Shown piece after piece: positions 15,569 through 23,950 of a DNA stretch of 28,514 bases. The notes beneath the pieces were generated by a model, which was not told the DNA's origin, searched no databases, and saw only the letters and a list, made by a program, of their open reading frames with translations. The number at the start of each line of letters is the position of its first letter. Positions within the stretch are counted from its first letter, which is position 1. This DNA comes from PZPK01 sp041590075 (GTDB lineage: Bacteria > Pseudomonadota > Gammaproteobacteria > Pseudomonadales > Oleiphilaceae): contig JBFHUL010000039.1 of NCBI GenBank assembly GCA_041590075.1, positions 1 to 28,514 on the forward strand, read 5' to 3'. Position numbers and translations under genes: made by a program.

Positions 15569-16378
15569 TTAGCTCAATAACTGCAGAACCAGATCCTGGC
15601 GCGCATTCGCCTGCCCACGTATGGCAGTAGATACCTGCTCCTGCACCAAGGCAGCTGACTGGTCGGATATTTCCCGCGCCAAGTCCGCATCGGCCACCCG
15701 GCTTCGCGATTCGGCGGTATTCTCACGCGCCACCTGCACCTGTTCGAACTGGGTATCGAAACGCTGCGCCAACGCTCCCAGATCCGACGCCCGATCACTA
15801 ATGGCAGCCTGTGCATCATCCACAATATCCAGAGCATTCTGTGCGTCTTCACGGCTGCGCAAGCTGATATCACCCAGGCCAAGATTTTCGAGTTCTTCAC
15901 GTAAGTTGGATTGCTCCACGCTCACTTGATCCGAGTCTTGTGGGCCCGTTTGAAAACTGAAGCGATTTTCCTGATCAAACAGGTTCTGGCCGTTGAATTG
16001 CGTGTTTTCGAGCAAGGCCTGATTGGCCTCACCCAACTGCTGGGCCTCGGCATCCAGAGCCGCCCGGTCGGAGTCATTCAGACTGGCATTGGCTGCGCGC
16101 AGCGACAACTCACGCACTCTCTGCAGATTTTCACTGATCTGGTTAAGTGCGCCATCGGCCACCTGTGTGAGCGAAACGCCATCGGCCAGATTACGCGAAG
16201 CGACATCAAAGCCATTCAGCTGTTGAGAAAGTCGGGAAGCCGCTGCGAGACCGGCAGCATCATCGGAAGCCTGATTAATACGTTCGCCCGAACTGATGCG
16301 CTCGCTGCTTCGGTTCACCTGCGATGCAGCAGAAAAGTCCGACGAATACGGAAGAGGACCATTGATGGAGATCGGCAT
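15569..16378 (-). CDS. Short flagellin-family protein
   Basis: A 269-residue flagellin. The N-terminal D0/D1 helices contain SSGERINQASDDAAGLA, the flagellin signature, followed by NLADGVSLTQVADGALNQI. The C-terminal helices contain RENTAESRSRVADADLAREI and end QDLVLQLLS. Only about 60 residues separate these conserved ends, so the surface-exposed D2/D3 domain is missing. The ribosome binding site GAGGAG precedes the ATG by about 7 bases. No other flagellar gene (hook, cap, chaperone or motor) occurs in the window, and the neighbours mltF (convergent, 7 bases) and recX are unrelated. It could be a minor or second filament subunit or a flagellin serving another role. Confidence 0.92.
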   Translation of the reverse strand: MPISINGPLPYSSDFSAASQVNRSSERISSGERINQASDDAAGLAAASRLSQQLNGFDVASRNLADGVSLTQVADGALNQISENLQRVRELSLRAANASLNDSDRAALDAEAQQLGEANQALLENTQFNGQNLFDQENRFSFQTGPQDSDQVSVEQSNLREELENLGLGDISLRSREDAQNALDIVDDAQAAISDRASDLGALAQRFDTQFEQVQVARENTAESRSRVADADLAREISDQSAALVQEQVSTAIRGQANARQDLVLQLLS

Positions 16379-16449
16379 TATTCACTCCTCAGCGATCGTG
16401 CGCTGTACAAGGGTTAGCCGAATAATACTAGCACAACACTGATCATTTA

Positions 16450-16902
16450 TTAACCAGCGAACGCCGCCTCAATGTGCGACTGAGTAAACCCGCGCCCAGC
16501 CAGAAACCGCATCTGTTTGGCGCGCTCACGGTATTCGCCCCCGTGCCAGGGGCCAAATCGCTTATGGCGCACCTCGCGCGCCAGCGCAATCCAGTCGTCG
16601 TCTGCGACCTGCATGACCTGGCTCACCAGCTCGTCGTCGAGGCCATGCTGCTGCAAAGCCTGCCTGATGCGCATCGGCCCCTGCCCTCGCCCCATGCGGC
16701 TGCGCACCGTCATTTCAGCGAAGCGGGTATCGCTTTGATATCCCTGCGCCTGTAACTGCTCTACGACAGGATCAAGCGCATCGAGATGGTCAGCACCTGT
16801 TGCCAATTTCTGACGCAGCTCTAATGCACTGTGTTCGCGCCGTGCCAACAGACCGATTGCTTTGCGCATCAGGGCGTTGTGCGCGCGCTGTTCGTTTTCC
16901 AT
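16450..16902 (-). CDS. recX: Regulatory protein RecX
   Basis: A 150-residue, mainly helical protein matching RecX: LARREHSALELRQKL is the first three-helix repeat, YQSDTRFAEMTVRSRMGRGQGPMRI the conserved middle, and RAKQMRFLAGRGFTQSHIEAAF the C-terminal repeat. RecX binds in the RecA filament groove and limits its extension. In many gammaproteobacteria recX directly follows recA; here the 351 bases upstream contain no recA, so the gene is detached. AAGG precedes the start by about 10 bases. No clear LexA box was seen upstream. Confidence 0.93.
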   Translation of the reverse strand: MENEQRAHNALMRKAIGLLARREHSALELRQKLATGADHLDALDPVVEQLQAQGYQSDTRFAEMTVRSRMGRGQGPMRIRQALQQHGLDDELVSQVMQVADDDWIALAREVRHKRFGPWHGGEYRERAKQMRFLAGRGFTQSHIEAAFAG

Positions 16903-17253
16903 TCGCTCGTCTTACCTTGAAATGAACGATTTAAAGAACCAGGAGCTTAACGGCTCTAGCCATTCAGATAAAGTGATTCCAGCCAACCCAAAAGGAAGGT
17001 AGACTAGCACGCTCGCGCGCCCCTTGGCGCTTGCAGAGCCCTATCACGCAGTACATGATTCGAGCAGCTTTGTGGCTCTGCCGGCTATAGCAGTATCCGC
17101 CGCGGATCGACGCGGTTACACCAACAACAGGAATTACAGACACGGCATACTCAGCATGATGTTGAGCCGCAGAGCGCGCCCTGCCCTCCGCGGCAATCCA
17201 GTAAATCATCTGCTGCGCCGTAGCGATAACGATAAGACATCTCAGGAAAACAC
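16903..17253. other. Gene-free region between recX and the DUF349 gene
   Basis: This divergent gap of 351 bases holds no supported gene; the short frames in it are rich in Arg/Cys and match no known pattern. It must contain the promoters of recX and of the DUF349 gene, but no hexamer pair with correct spacing stands out. AGGA lies 8 bases before the DUF349 start at 17254. Confidence 0.5.
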
Positions 17254-20106
17254 ATGGCTACTTTTCTGTCCAAGCTGTTTAAGCCCAAATGGCAAAGCAA
17301 ACACCTCCCCACTCGTCTGGAAGCCATTAAAGCCCTCGACGAACATCAACAAGAAGAACAACACATACTGCAACAGCTGGCTAAGGAAGAAACCCATCCC
17401 GAAGCCCGATCCGCAGCCATTAACAAAGTCACTAACAGTCAATGCCTGATCTCTCTGCACGGCCAGGTGGATGATGCCATCAAGCGCACCATCGAGGCGC
17501 GCTTGCAGCAACTGGCATCGGCCCAATCGCTCACGCTGTTTGATCTCATTCTTGACGCGGAATTGCTGTGTGAAATGATCGTCAAGTCTGAGCAACCCGA
17601 TGTCTTCATCAATGGTTTGGGGCATATCGAAGACCCTCAGGCCCTGCTGACCATCGCCACCCACGGCAAGACCAGCCGAATTCGTCAGGCCGCCGCCGAG
17701 CTGCTTGAATCCGAACAGCCGTTACAGGCGCTGGCAAACGCAGCAAAATCAAAAGACAAATCGGTGTACCAGATCGCCAAAAACAAACTCAATCGTATTC
17801 GCACCGAACTTAAGACCCGGGCCGAACACAGGGCAGCGGTCGAGAAAATCCTCGGCGAACTGGAAGAGCTGGCGCATACCGACAACCTGCAAATGTACAA
17901 TGCCAAGCTGGAAAGCCTTATCCAACGTTGGGATGCGCACGTAGCTGAGGCCAGCGAGGCCGAGCGGGTGTGCTTCAAAGAACGCGTCGCGGCGTGCAAG
18001 CAACGCAGTGAAACGCTGGAACGCGAAGCCCGGGAACAGGCAGAGCAGGAACGACTCGAACGCGCCGGCGGTGATGAGCAGGCCGCCACGCTCCTGATGC
18101 TGCAGGAAACGCTTGAGCATTTTCAGGGGCAAGCCGCCTCGGCGCAGGATCGCGCTTCCCTCGATGCCTTAATCAAAACGCAGGAAACACGCTGGCTCGA
18201 AGCCACACGGCACACACAGGTGGAAAAAGCACAGAGCAAAAAATACCAGAACATGATGCACGCCCTGCGGCATATCCTTGCATCTGTGCAAGCCTTCGCC
18301 GAACACGAATCCGTAATCAGGCAGGAGATCACCAATATTGCGGCAAGCCGTGAAGATGCCGGCAAACTCGCCAGCCACGTGCGCAAACTGAAAGACACCC
18401 TGCAAAAAGTGGATTGGCCAGCAAATTTTGCTCAACCCCACACTCTGCAACAGGCGCATGAGGCACTCGGACAGTCTGCCGACATTAAGCAGGCGCTCGC
18501 TGAAAACGCCAAGGCCCTGCAGGACACGATTCAGCAGCAGCTGAAACAGCTGGACGAAAGCCTCGAAGACAAACAGGTAAAAGCATCCGCCAAACTCGTC
18601 AAGGCCATACAGGGCAACCTTGCACAACTGGATGGTGCACGCGCCGAAAAACTGAACGCCAAACTCAGTTTGTATATCAAGCAACTACACGAACTGCGTG
18701 ACTGGCAAAGCTTCGCTGCGAGTCCGCGCCAGGAAGAGCTGTGTGACGAAATGGAGCGGCTTTGCGAGCACACCATGGAGCCGCGGGCCAAGGCGGAAAA
18801 AATTCGCGCCATGCAAAAAGAATGGAAAACGCTGGGAGGTGCCAGCGACAAGAATCTCTGGGAGCGCTTCAAGGCCGCCGCCGATAAAGCCTATGAACCC
18901 TGCCAGCGCTATTTCGACGAACAGCAGCGTCTCAAAGACAACAACCTGCAGCGCCGCCAGACCATCATTGAACAGCTGGGTACGTTTATCGAAAACAATG
19001 ATTGGGATAACACCGACTGGCCTGCCGCAGACAAAATCAATCAGCGCGCACGCCAGGAATGGAAGAGCGCCTTTCCGGTGGACTTTAAAGCCAACAAACC
19101 CTTGCAGAAAGAGTTCAACCGACTATTGGGCAAGCTGGACGATTACCTGAATGGCGAACGTGAGCGCAACCACGCGAAAAAAGAAGCCATCGTAAACGAG
19201 GCCGAAGCGCTCATCGAACAGCAAGACCTGCAAGCCGCCATGCAACAGGCCAAAGCCCTGCAAAAAAGCTGGCAAGAAGTGGGCATCACTGCACACAAAA
19301 CAGACCGGGCGCTATGGAAAAGATTTCGCGCCGCCTGTGATGCCATTTTTGCGCGACGTGACGCGCAACGCGAAGAGCACCATCAGGCCTTGGCCGACAA
19401 TCTGGACACTGCCCGGCAGCTTCTGGCAACCATCGACAACTACCTGAACGGAATCGATGCCACCACTCCGCTCTCGGAACTGACGCAGACACAACGTGAT
19501 TTCCGAACGCAGTTCAAACAGCTTCCCATGCTGGCCAAAAAAGAGCAGGAGCCTGTCAATCACGCGTTTCAAACCGCCATGGATAAATTGAGCCAGCAGA
19601 TTAAAGAACGCAAGCTGGCCCACGAAAAGTCCATGTGGAGCGCCGCGCAGCAGGGGGCAAGCCTTTGCCGAAAAGCCTATATTGCCCAACAGGACGGTAC
19701 GCTCAATGAGGCCCTGATTGCCGAGGGAGATACACAATTTTCCGACCTCAGCGCGTACCCGGGTAATCTTGGGAAGATGCTCAAGGAACTGTGGATCGGA
19801 GTGAAAGCAAACAGTTTGCCTAAGCAGGCCATCCTCGATAACGATGAGGCGCGCGCCTTGTGTATTCGTGCCGAAATTGCGGCCGGAATCGATTCGCCAG
19901 ACAGTGAAAAACAGCTGCGCATGCAATTGCAGGTCGGCCGACTGTCGGAAGGCATCAGCAAGAAAGTGGAACATCAGAGTCGCGAGGCGCAACTCGCTGC
20001 TGTGCTTGAATCTTGGTACCGGAAGGTGGGACTGAGTGAACAGGAAACCGCGCCATACGAAGCCCGTATTCAGCACTGCATGAAAAGCCTTTTTGGTGAA
20101 CAATAG
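17254..20106 (+). CDS. Large coiled-coil DUF349 domain protein
   Basis: A 950-residue, almost entirely helical protein rich in Gln, Lys, Glu and Ala. The N-terminal ~170 residues look like HEAT-type helical repeats (LEAIKALDEHQQEEQHIL, DPQALLTIATHGKTSRIRQA). DUF349 units follow, each with the pattern W..(I/L)G.....LW.RF: EWKTLGGASDKNLWERF near residue 523 and SWQEVGITAHKTDRALWKRF near 672, with degenerate copies near 227 and 600. DUF349 proteins are widespread in Proteobacteria and lack a defined role; distant resemblance to ribosome- or structural-maintenance-associated coiled coils has been suggested for such proteins, but I cannot show it. There is no signal peptide or membrane segment. 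The gene is monocistronic and convergent with the ComFB-like gene. Confidence 0.93.
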   Translation: MATFLSKLFKPKWQSKHLPTRLEAIKALDEHQQEEQHILQQLAKEETHPEARSAAINKVTNSQCLISLHGQVDDAIKRTIEARLQQLASAQSLTLFDLILDAELLCEMIVKSEQPDVFINGLGHIEDPQALLTIATHGKTSRIRQAAAELLESEQPLQALANAAKSKDKSVYQIAKNKLNRIRTELKTRAEHRAAVEKILGELEELAHTDNLQMYNAKLESLIQRWDAHVAEASEAERVCFKERVAACKQRSETLEREAREQAEQERLERAGGDEQAATLLMLQETLEHFQGQAASAQDRASLDALIKTQETRWLEATRHTQVEKAQSKKYQNMMHALRHILASVQAFAEHESVIRQEITNIAASREDAGKLASHVRKLKDTLQKVDWPANFAQPHTLQQAHEALGQSADIKQALAENAKALQDTIQQQLKQLDESLEDKQVKASAKLVKAIQGNLAQLDGARAEKLNAKLSLYIKQLHELRDWQSFAASPRQEELCDEMERLCEHTMEPRAKAEKIRAMQKEWKTLGGASDKNLWERFKAAADKAYEPCQRYFDEQQRLKDNNLQRRQTIIEQLGTFIENNDWDNTDWPAADKINQRARQEWKSAFPVDFKANKPLQKEFNRLLGKLDDYLNGERERNHAKKEAIVNEAEALIEQQDLQAAMQQAKALQKSWQEVGITAHKTDRALWKRFRAACDAIFARRDAQREEHHQALADNLDTARQLLATIDNYLNGIDATTPLSELTQTQRDFRTQFKQLPMLAKKEQEPVNHAFQTAMDKLSQQIKERKLAHEKSMWSAAQQGASLCRKAYIAQQDGTLNEALIAEGDTQFSDLSAYPGNLGKMLKELWIGVKANSLPKQAILDNDEARALCIRAEIAAGIDSPDSEKQLRMQLQVGRLSEGISKKVEHQSREAQLAAVLESWYRKVGLSEQETAPYEARIQHCMKSLFGEQ

Positions 20107-20147
20107 CGGGCGGAAAACCCGCCCTCAATGGCAACAGGGATGTTGCC
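20107..20147. terminator. Two consecutive hairpins between convergent genes
   Basis: GGGCGG/CCGCCC with loop AAAAC lies just after the DUF349 stop. GGCAACA/TGTTGCC with loop GGGA follows at 20130-20147. Neither has a proper T-run on either strand, so they are likely stabilising 3' ends or weak, possibly bidirectional terminators for the two converging transcripts. Confidence 0.45.
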
Positions 20148-20154
20148 TGAAAGA

Positions 20155-20421
20155 CTACGCGCGCTTGTTCTCCTGCATGTACCCAAATGCGTCCTGCACG
20201 GCCTGGCGTGCCTTGGCCGCGAGTTCCATACGTTCCGAGGGAGAAGTGTAGTAGGCCATATCTACCTCGTGCCGTATGTAGCGTGGTGGCAGATGGTTGA
20301 GCGCGATACACACGATGTCCGTTAGCACATCCTCATCGTGTTTTTCTGCCTCAGGCATGTCGGCCAGTGCCTCCATCACCAGGGCTTCGTAGTAGTTTTG
20401 AATATTATCCAGTAGCGACAT
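20155..20421 (-). CDS. ComFB family protein
   Basis: An 88-residue protein, MSLLDNIQNYYEALVMEALA onward, matching the 'late competence development ComFB' family: DEDVLTDIVCIALNHLPPRYIRH and then DMAYYTSPSERMELAAKARQAV are its signature segments. The start at 20421 is chosen for its ATG and a GGAG 9 bases upstream; the longer frame starts at a TTG. Despite its name, ComFB is not shown to act in competence here. Reports on cyanobacterial and other ComFB proteins describe cyclic-dinucleotide binding, which would make this a small signalling receptor. That function is established for relatives, not for this sequence. Confidence 0.9.
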   Translation of the reverse strand: MSLLDNIQNYYEALVMEALADMPEAEKHDEDVLTDIVCIALNHLPPRYIRHEVDMAYYTSPSERMELAAKARQAVQDAFGYMQENKRA

Positions 20422-20538
20422 GCCGCAGCACTCCAATGTTCAGCTCACAATATCGTTTACCCCGTTCGCTTCAGTGCTCCCGAGGCAAGACTGACAGGCA
20501 ATGAACTAAAACAGTAGTTAAAGGTCTCTCAACTTGCA

Positions 20539-20560
20539 AATGAGGTATTTGCCCCTCATT
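20539..20560. repeat. 7-base inverted repeat between the ComFB-like gene and prc
   Basis: AATGAGG (20539-20545) and CCTCATT (20554-20560) are perfect inverses with an 8-base spacer, in the middle of the divergent gap 20422-20696. The gap otherwise holds only the candidate prc promoter. It could be an operator acting on both divergent genes; no regulator is suggested by the sequence. Confidence 0.4.
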
Positions 20561-20625
20561 AAAAGACCCAAATCGCAGGGCGACACACGCTTACAGCAAT
20601 TAACAATAATTAATCGCGACCGAAG

Positions 20626-20654
20626 TGGCGAGCCCCAAACGCTTGGCATACAAT
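20626..20654 (+). promoter_or_regulatory. Candidate sigma-70 promoter of the Prc-type protease gene
   Basis: TACAAT (20649-20654, five of six) follows a weak -35 TGGCGA (20626-20631) at 17 bases. The start of transcription would be near 20661, consistent with translation from the ATG at 20697 and not from the start of the longer open frame at 20625. Confidence 0.35.
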
Positions 20655-20696
20655 CGGGCAGAACTACGCCCCCGAAAAAACGTGAGTTGTGACATT

Positions 20697-22805
20697 ATGA
20701 CGAATTCTTTCAAGGCTTTGCTCTTGTTGGTAGTGCTCAGCCTGAGTCTGCCTGGTTATGCACTGAATAGTGCCGCAGACACCGACCAGGACTGGCAAAG
20801 CAAACAGTTTGCCCCTCTGGCTCCCGAACGACAGCAACGTGAAGCCAGTATCCATATCGCCCGCAACCTGCTTTTGAGCCACTACCGCAAGCAGGATATC
20901 GACAAGCAGCTGTCGGCCAAAGTATTTGATAACTATCTCGACTCTCTCGACAACCAACGACTCTATCTGCTGCAGAGCGACATTGATGAATTTGAACCCT
21001 ACCGCTACCGCTTGCATGGTGCCTTGAAAACAGGGCAGCTTGAGCCAGGCTTTCGCATTTACAATCGGTATCAGGCCCGCGTGATAGACCGTTTACGCAA
21101 GCAACTAAAATTTCTTGAAAGTGGTCTGAACGCGTTTGATTTCGACAAAGATGAATACGTACTTACCAATCGTGAAGACACCCCCTGGGCAAAAGACATG
21201 GCAGAGTTGGATGATGTGTGGCGCCGCCGCGTAAAAAGTGCCGCACTCTCAATTGTATTAAGCGGCAAGTCCCTTGAAGAAGCTCGCGACACGCTCACCA
21301 AGCGCTATACCAACCAACTCAAACGCAACTTACAGGTGCGCAGCGAAGATGCGTTTCAGGCCTACATGAACGCCTTCACCACCGTCTACGACCCGCACAC
21401 CAATTACTTCTCCCCTCGCTCTTCCGAGAATTTTAATATCAACATGAGCCTGTCGCTTGAAGGCATCGGTGCCGTGCTGCAATCGGACAACGAGTACACC
21501 AAAGTGGTCCGCCTTGTGCCGGGGGGGCCGGCACAGAAACAGGGTCAATTGAAACCGGCCGATCGCATTGTGGGCGTTGCGCAGGGTACCGAAGAAATGG
21601 TGAACGTTGTGGGCTGGCGACTTGATGAGGTCGTCGACCTGATACGCGGCCCCAAACACTCCGTGGTGCGTCTGGAAGTCATGCCAGCCGAGAGCAAGAT
21701 AGAAACCGACACCAAAGAAATACGCATTGTGCGCGACAAAGTGAAGCTCGAAGATCAAGCTGCCAGCAGCGAGCTTCTTGAACTGGAGCGCGATGGTAAA
21801 ACACGCCGCATTGGGGTGATCGACATACCCACTTTCTATGCCGACTTTCAGGGCATGCAGCAAGGTGACCCTAACTATAAAAGCACAACCCGCGACGTGC
21901 TGAAGCTACTGAACAGCTTACAGGCAGAACAAGCCCTTGATGGCCTCGTGATCGACTTGCGCGGCAATGGTGGCGGCTCACTCGACGAAGCCAATCGCCT
22001 GACCGGCCTGTTTATCCAGAAGGGCCCAACCGTTCAGATTCGCGGCGCCAACGACCGTGTTGAGGTGATGGAGGATCCTGACCCCGATCTGGTATACGGC
22101 GGCCCTCTGATTGTGCTGGTAGACCGTCTCAGCGCATCGGCCTCTGAAATTTTTGCCGGCGCCATCCAGGATTACGGGCGTGGCCTCATCATGGGCACGC
22201 CTACCTTTGGCAAGGGTACCGTGCAATCGGTGCGCCCTCTGAATCACGGCCAACTCAAAATCACTCAGGCCAAGTTCTACCGTATTTCGGGCGCCAGCAC
22301 CCAGCATAAGGGCGTGGTACCCGATATTCTCATCCCTGACACCGTGGACCGCAGTAAAGTGGGCGAAGATGCGCTGGAGCACGCTCTGAAATGGGATGCC
22401 ATTGAAGCCGCCAAATATATGCGGCTAGGCACGGCCACACCGGTCACCGACCTCTTGCTGCAACAACACGAGCAGCGATTCACCAAACACCCGGAATACC
22501 AGATTCTCATGGAAGAAATTGGCCTGCTTGAAGAACAGCGCAAACGCGACCGGGTATCGCTTAACAAGGCCGAGCGCCAAGCGCAAAATGAAGCCTTCGA
22601 CAGGGCCCAGCTGGCCATCATTAACAAGCGACGCGAACTCGAAAAACTCCCTCCATTCAAAACGATAAAAGAGTGGGAAGATTTCGAAGAAACGCAGACC
22701 GATGAAGATCGCGACATTTCTGACTTTATCGTCGAAGAAAGCGCAGAGGTGCTGCTCGACTTTGTAGAACTGCAAACCCAAATGGCGACCGCTAACGCGG
22801 CCTAA
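20697..22805 (+). CDS. prc: Carboxy-terminal processing (tail-specific) protease, S41 family
   Basis: A 702-residue periplasmic protease. The chosen ATG gives a clean signal peptide (MTNSFKALLLLVVLSLSLPGYA, cleaved after about residue 22); the longer frame would hide it behind 24 extra residues. An N-terminal helical domain is followed by a PDZ domain (SLEGIGAVLQ to about residue 340) and the S41 core. By spacing with E. coli Tsp, the catalytic residues are S481 (in LSASASEIF), D492 and K506 (in PTFGKGTVQ). A C-terminal DUF3340-like helical domain completes it. It degrades misfolded or tagged periplasmic proteins and, in relatives, controls murein hydrolases, which is relevant to MltF-type enzymes. 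Confidence 0.96.
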   Translation: MTNSFKALLLLVVLSLSLPGYALNSAADTDQDWQSKQFAPLAPERQQREASIHIARNLLLSHYRKQDIDKQLSAKVFDNYLDSLDNQRLYLLQSDIDEFEPYRYRLHGALKTGQLEPGFRIYNRYQARVIDRLRKQLKFLESGLNAFDFDKDEYVLTNREDTPWAKDMAELDDVWRRRVKSAALSIVLSGKSLEEARDTLTKRYTNQLKRNLQVRSEDAFQAYMNAFTTVYDPHTNYFSPRSSENFNINMSLSLEGIGAVLQSDNEYTKVVRLVPGGPAQKQGQLKPADRIVGVAQGTEEMVNVVGWRLDEVVDLIRGPKHSVVRLEVMPAESKIETDTKEIRIVRDKVKLEDQAASSELLELERDGKTRRIGVIDIPTFYADFQGMQQGDPNYKSTTRDVLKLLNSLQAEQALDGLVIDLRGNGGGSLDEANRLTGLFIQKGPTVQIRGANDRVEVMEDPDPDLVYGGPLIVLVDRLSASASEIFAGAIQDYGRGLIMGTPTFGKGTVQSVRPLNHGQLKITQAKFYRISGASTQHKGVVPDILIPDTVDRSKVGEDALEHALKWDAIEAAKYMRLGTATPVTDLLLQQHEQRFTKHPEYQILMEEIGLLEEQRKRDRVSLNKAERQAQNEAFDRAQLAIINKRRELEKLPPFKTIKEWEDFEETQTDEDRDISDFIVEESAEVLLDFVELQTQMATANAA

Positions 22806-22812
22806 GCATGGC

Positions 22813-22847
22813 CTGCGGGTGCGCCCGGCTGAGCGACGCGCCCGCAG
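22813..22847 (+). terminator. GC-rich hairpin after prc
   Basis: CTGCGGGTGCG (22813-22823) pairs with CGCGCCCGCAG (22837-22847), 11 pairs including one G-T wobble, 7 bases after the prc stop. No T-run follows, so it may be a stability element or a poor terminator. Confidence 0.5.
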
Positions 22848-22934
22848 CTTGCGCTGTCCTGCAGGTTTTACTGGGCAAGGCCGGATCAGGCAGGCTAGTA
22901 TAAGGGTACTATCGACAACGAGTGTTCATACCTG

Positions 22935-23840
22935 ATGAGTTCGGACAATTCCTCGCAAGACAACACCCGAAAGCACAAAACCAAAGACGGGGCAAAGAGC
23001 AAAGCACGCGATATCCCGAAAGAAAAGTCGCGTGCGCAGACGGAAAAAGCCCCCCGTGAAACGGCTGACAAAAACGCTCCCAAATCAGACGACAGTGCTT
23101 CATCCCGCGCACATCAAAAAGAAGACGGCAGCGCGAAAACAGAAAAAACCGAACCCTGGGTAACGGAAGAAACGCTCACCAGCCTCTTCGATCGTATTAC
23201 CGATGTCACCAGCAGTGCCTTTCGGTTCGCGAAGAAAACCACCGACACCTCCTACAAAGTCGGCAAGGCGATCATGCAGTCGCAAGATCAGCTCAAACTC
23301 ATGCTCGCTGCCGGGCAATCTCTGAAAGACCTGCGCGAAGTAGCCGGCCTAACGGCTTCCGAACTCAGCGACGCCATCAACCTGAAAGATAAAAGCCTCA
23401 TCGAGGCCGTTGAAAACGGCACCGCCACGCTGAGTTTTGAACTGATTCTGCGTTTGTCGGCATTGCTGGCCCGGAATGATCCGATTCCTTTCATCCTCAA
23501 ATACAGCCGCACCTACTCACCGGAAACCTGGAAGCTGCTTAACGACTGGGGGGCCGGTCGTCTGCCCCTGCAATACCAGCGAGAAAGAGAGTTCATCAAT
23601 ATTTACCGATCAAAGGATGCCGCCCGACAGCTGTCCGACGAGGGGTTTGCTCAGGTGCTGGAATTTACGAGACACGCCTTCAATCTCTCACTGCACTTTA
23701 TCGCCGAGCAGGAACAGGCGGTGGAATCATTTCAAAAAGACTTCGTGGCCAGCCACTCTGCGCAACAACAATCGATCACCGAACCCGAAACAGTTACCCC
23801 GCCACCCACGAGTAATGTTGACCCCGATGAAAAGGACTGA
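22935..23840 (+). CDS. Helix-turn-helix protein with long disordered N terminus
   Basis: A 301-residue protein that I do not recognise as a named family. Residues 1-75 are low-complexity (Lys, Ser, Asp, Glu, Thr) and surely disordered. Residues about 78-125 form amphipathic helices (LTSLFDRITDVTSSAFRFAK). Residues about 130-180 resemble an XRE-type helix-turn-helix: LKDLREVAGLTASELSDAIN, then SLIEAVENGTATLSFELILR. The rest is helical with a Gln/Thr/Pro-rich tail. It has no sensor or ligand domain. Its nearest genes are prc (129 bases upstream) and a MATE transporter (110 bases downstream, same strand). It may be a transcription regulator or a DNA-associated structural protein. The ATG at 22935 has no clear ribosome binding site. 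Confidence 0.82.
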   Translation: MSSDNSSQDNTRKHKTKDGAKSKARDIPKEKSRAQTEKAPRETADKNAPKSDDSASSRAHQKEDGSAKTEKTEPWVTEETLTSLFDRITDVTSSAFRFAKKTTDTSYKVGKAIMQSQDQLKLMLAAGQSLKDLREVAGLTASELSDAINLKDKSLIEAVENGTATLSFELILRLSALLARNDPIPFILKYSRTYSPETWKLLNDWGAGRLPLQYQREREFINIYRSKDAARQLSDEGFAQVLEFTRHAFNLSLHFIAEQEQAVESFQKDFVASHSAQQQSITEPETVTPPPTSNVDPDEKD

Positions 23841-23950
23841 TGCATCGGCCCACAATGCTTGATCCCACAGTATCGAACGTGCCAAGGTTAAGCGCTGGAT
23901 TAAACGTTTATCGCAACAAGCACTCTATTCACCAGACCTAAACAAGCACC

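Noticed and set aside
16964..17449. Open frames between recX and the DUF349 gene (81 and 141 residues)
   Set aside because: Composition is not protein-like, one overlaps the start of the DUF349 gene in another frame, and neither has a convincing start signal.
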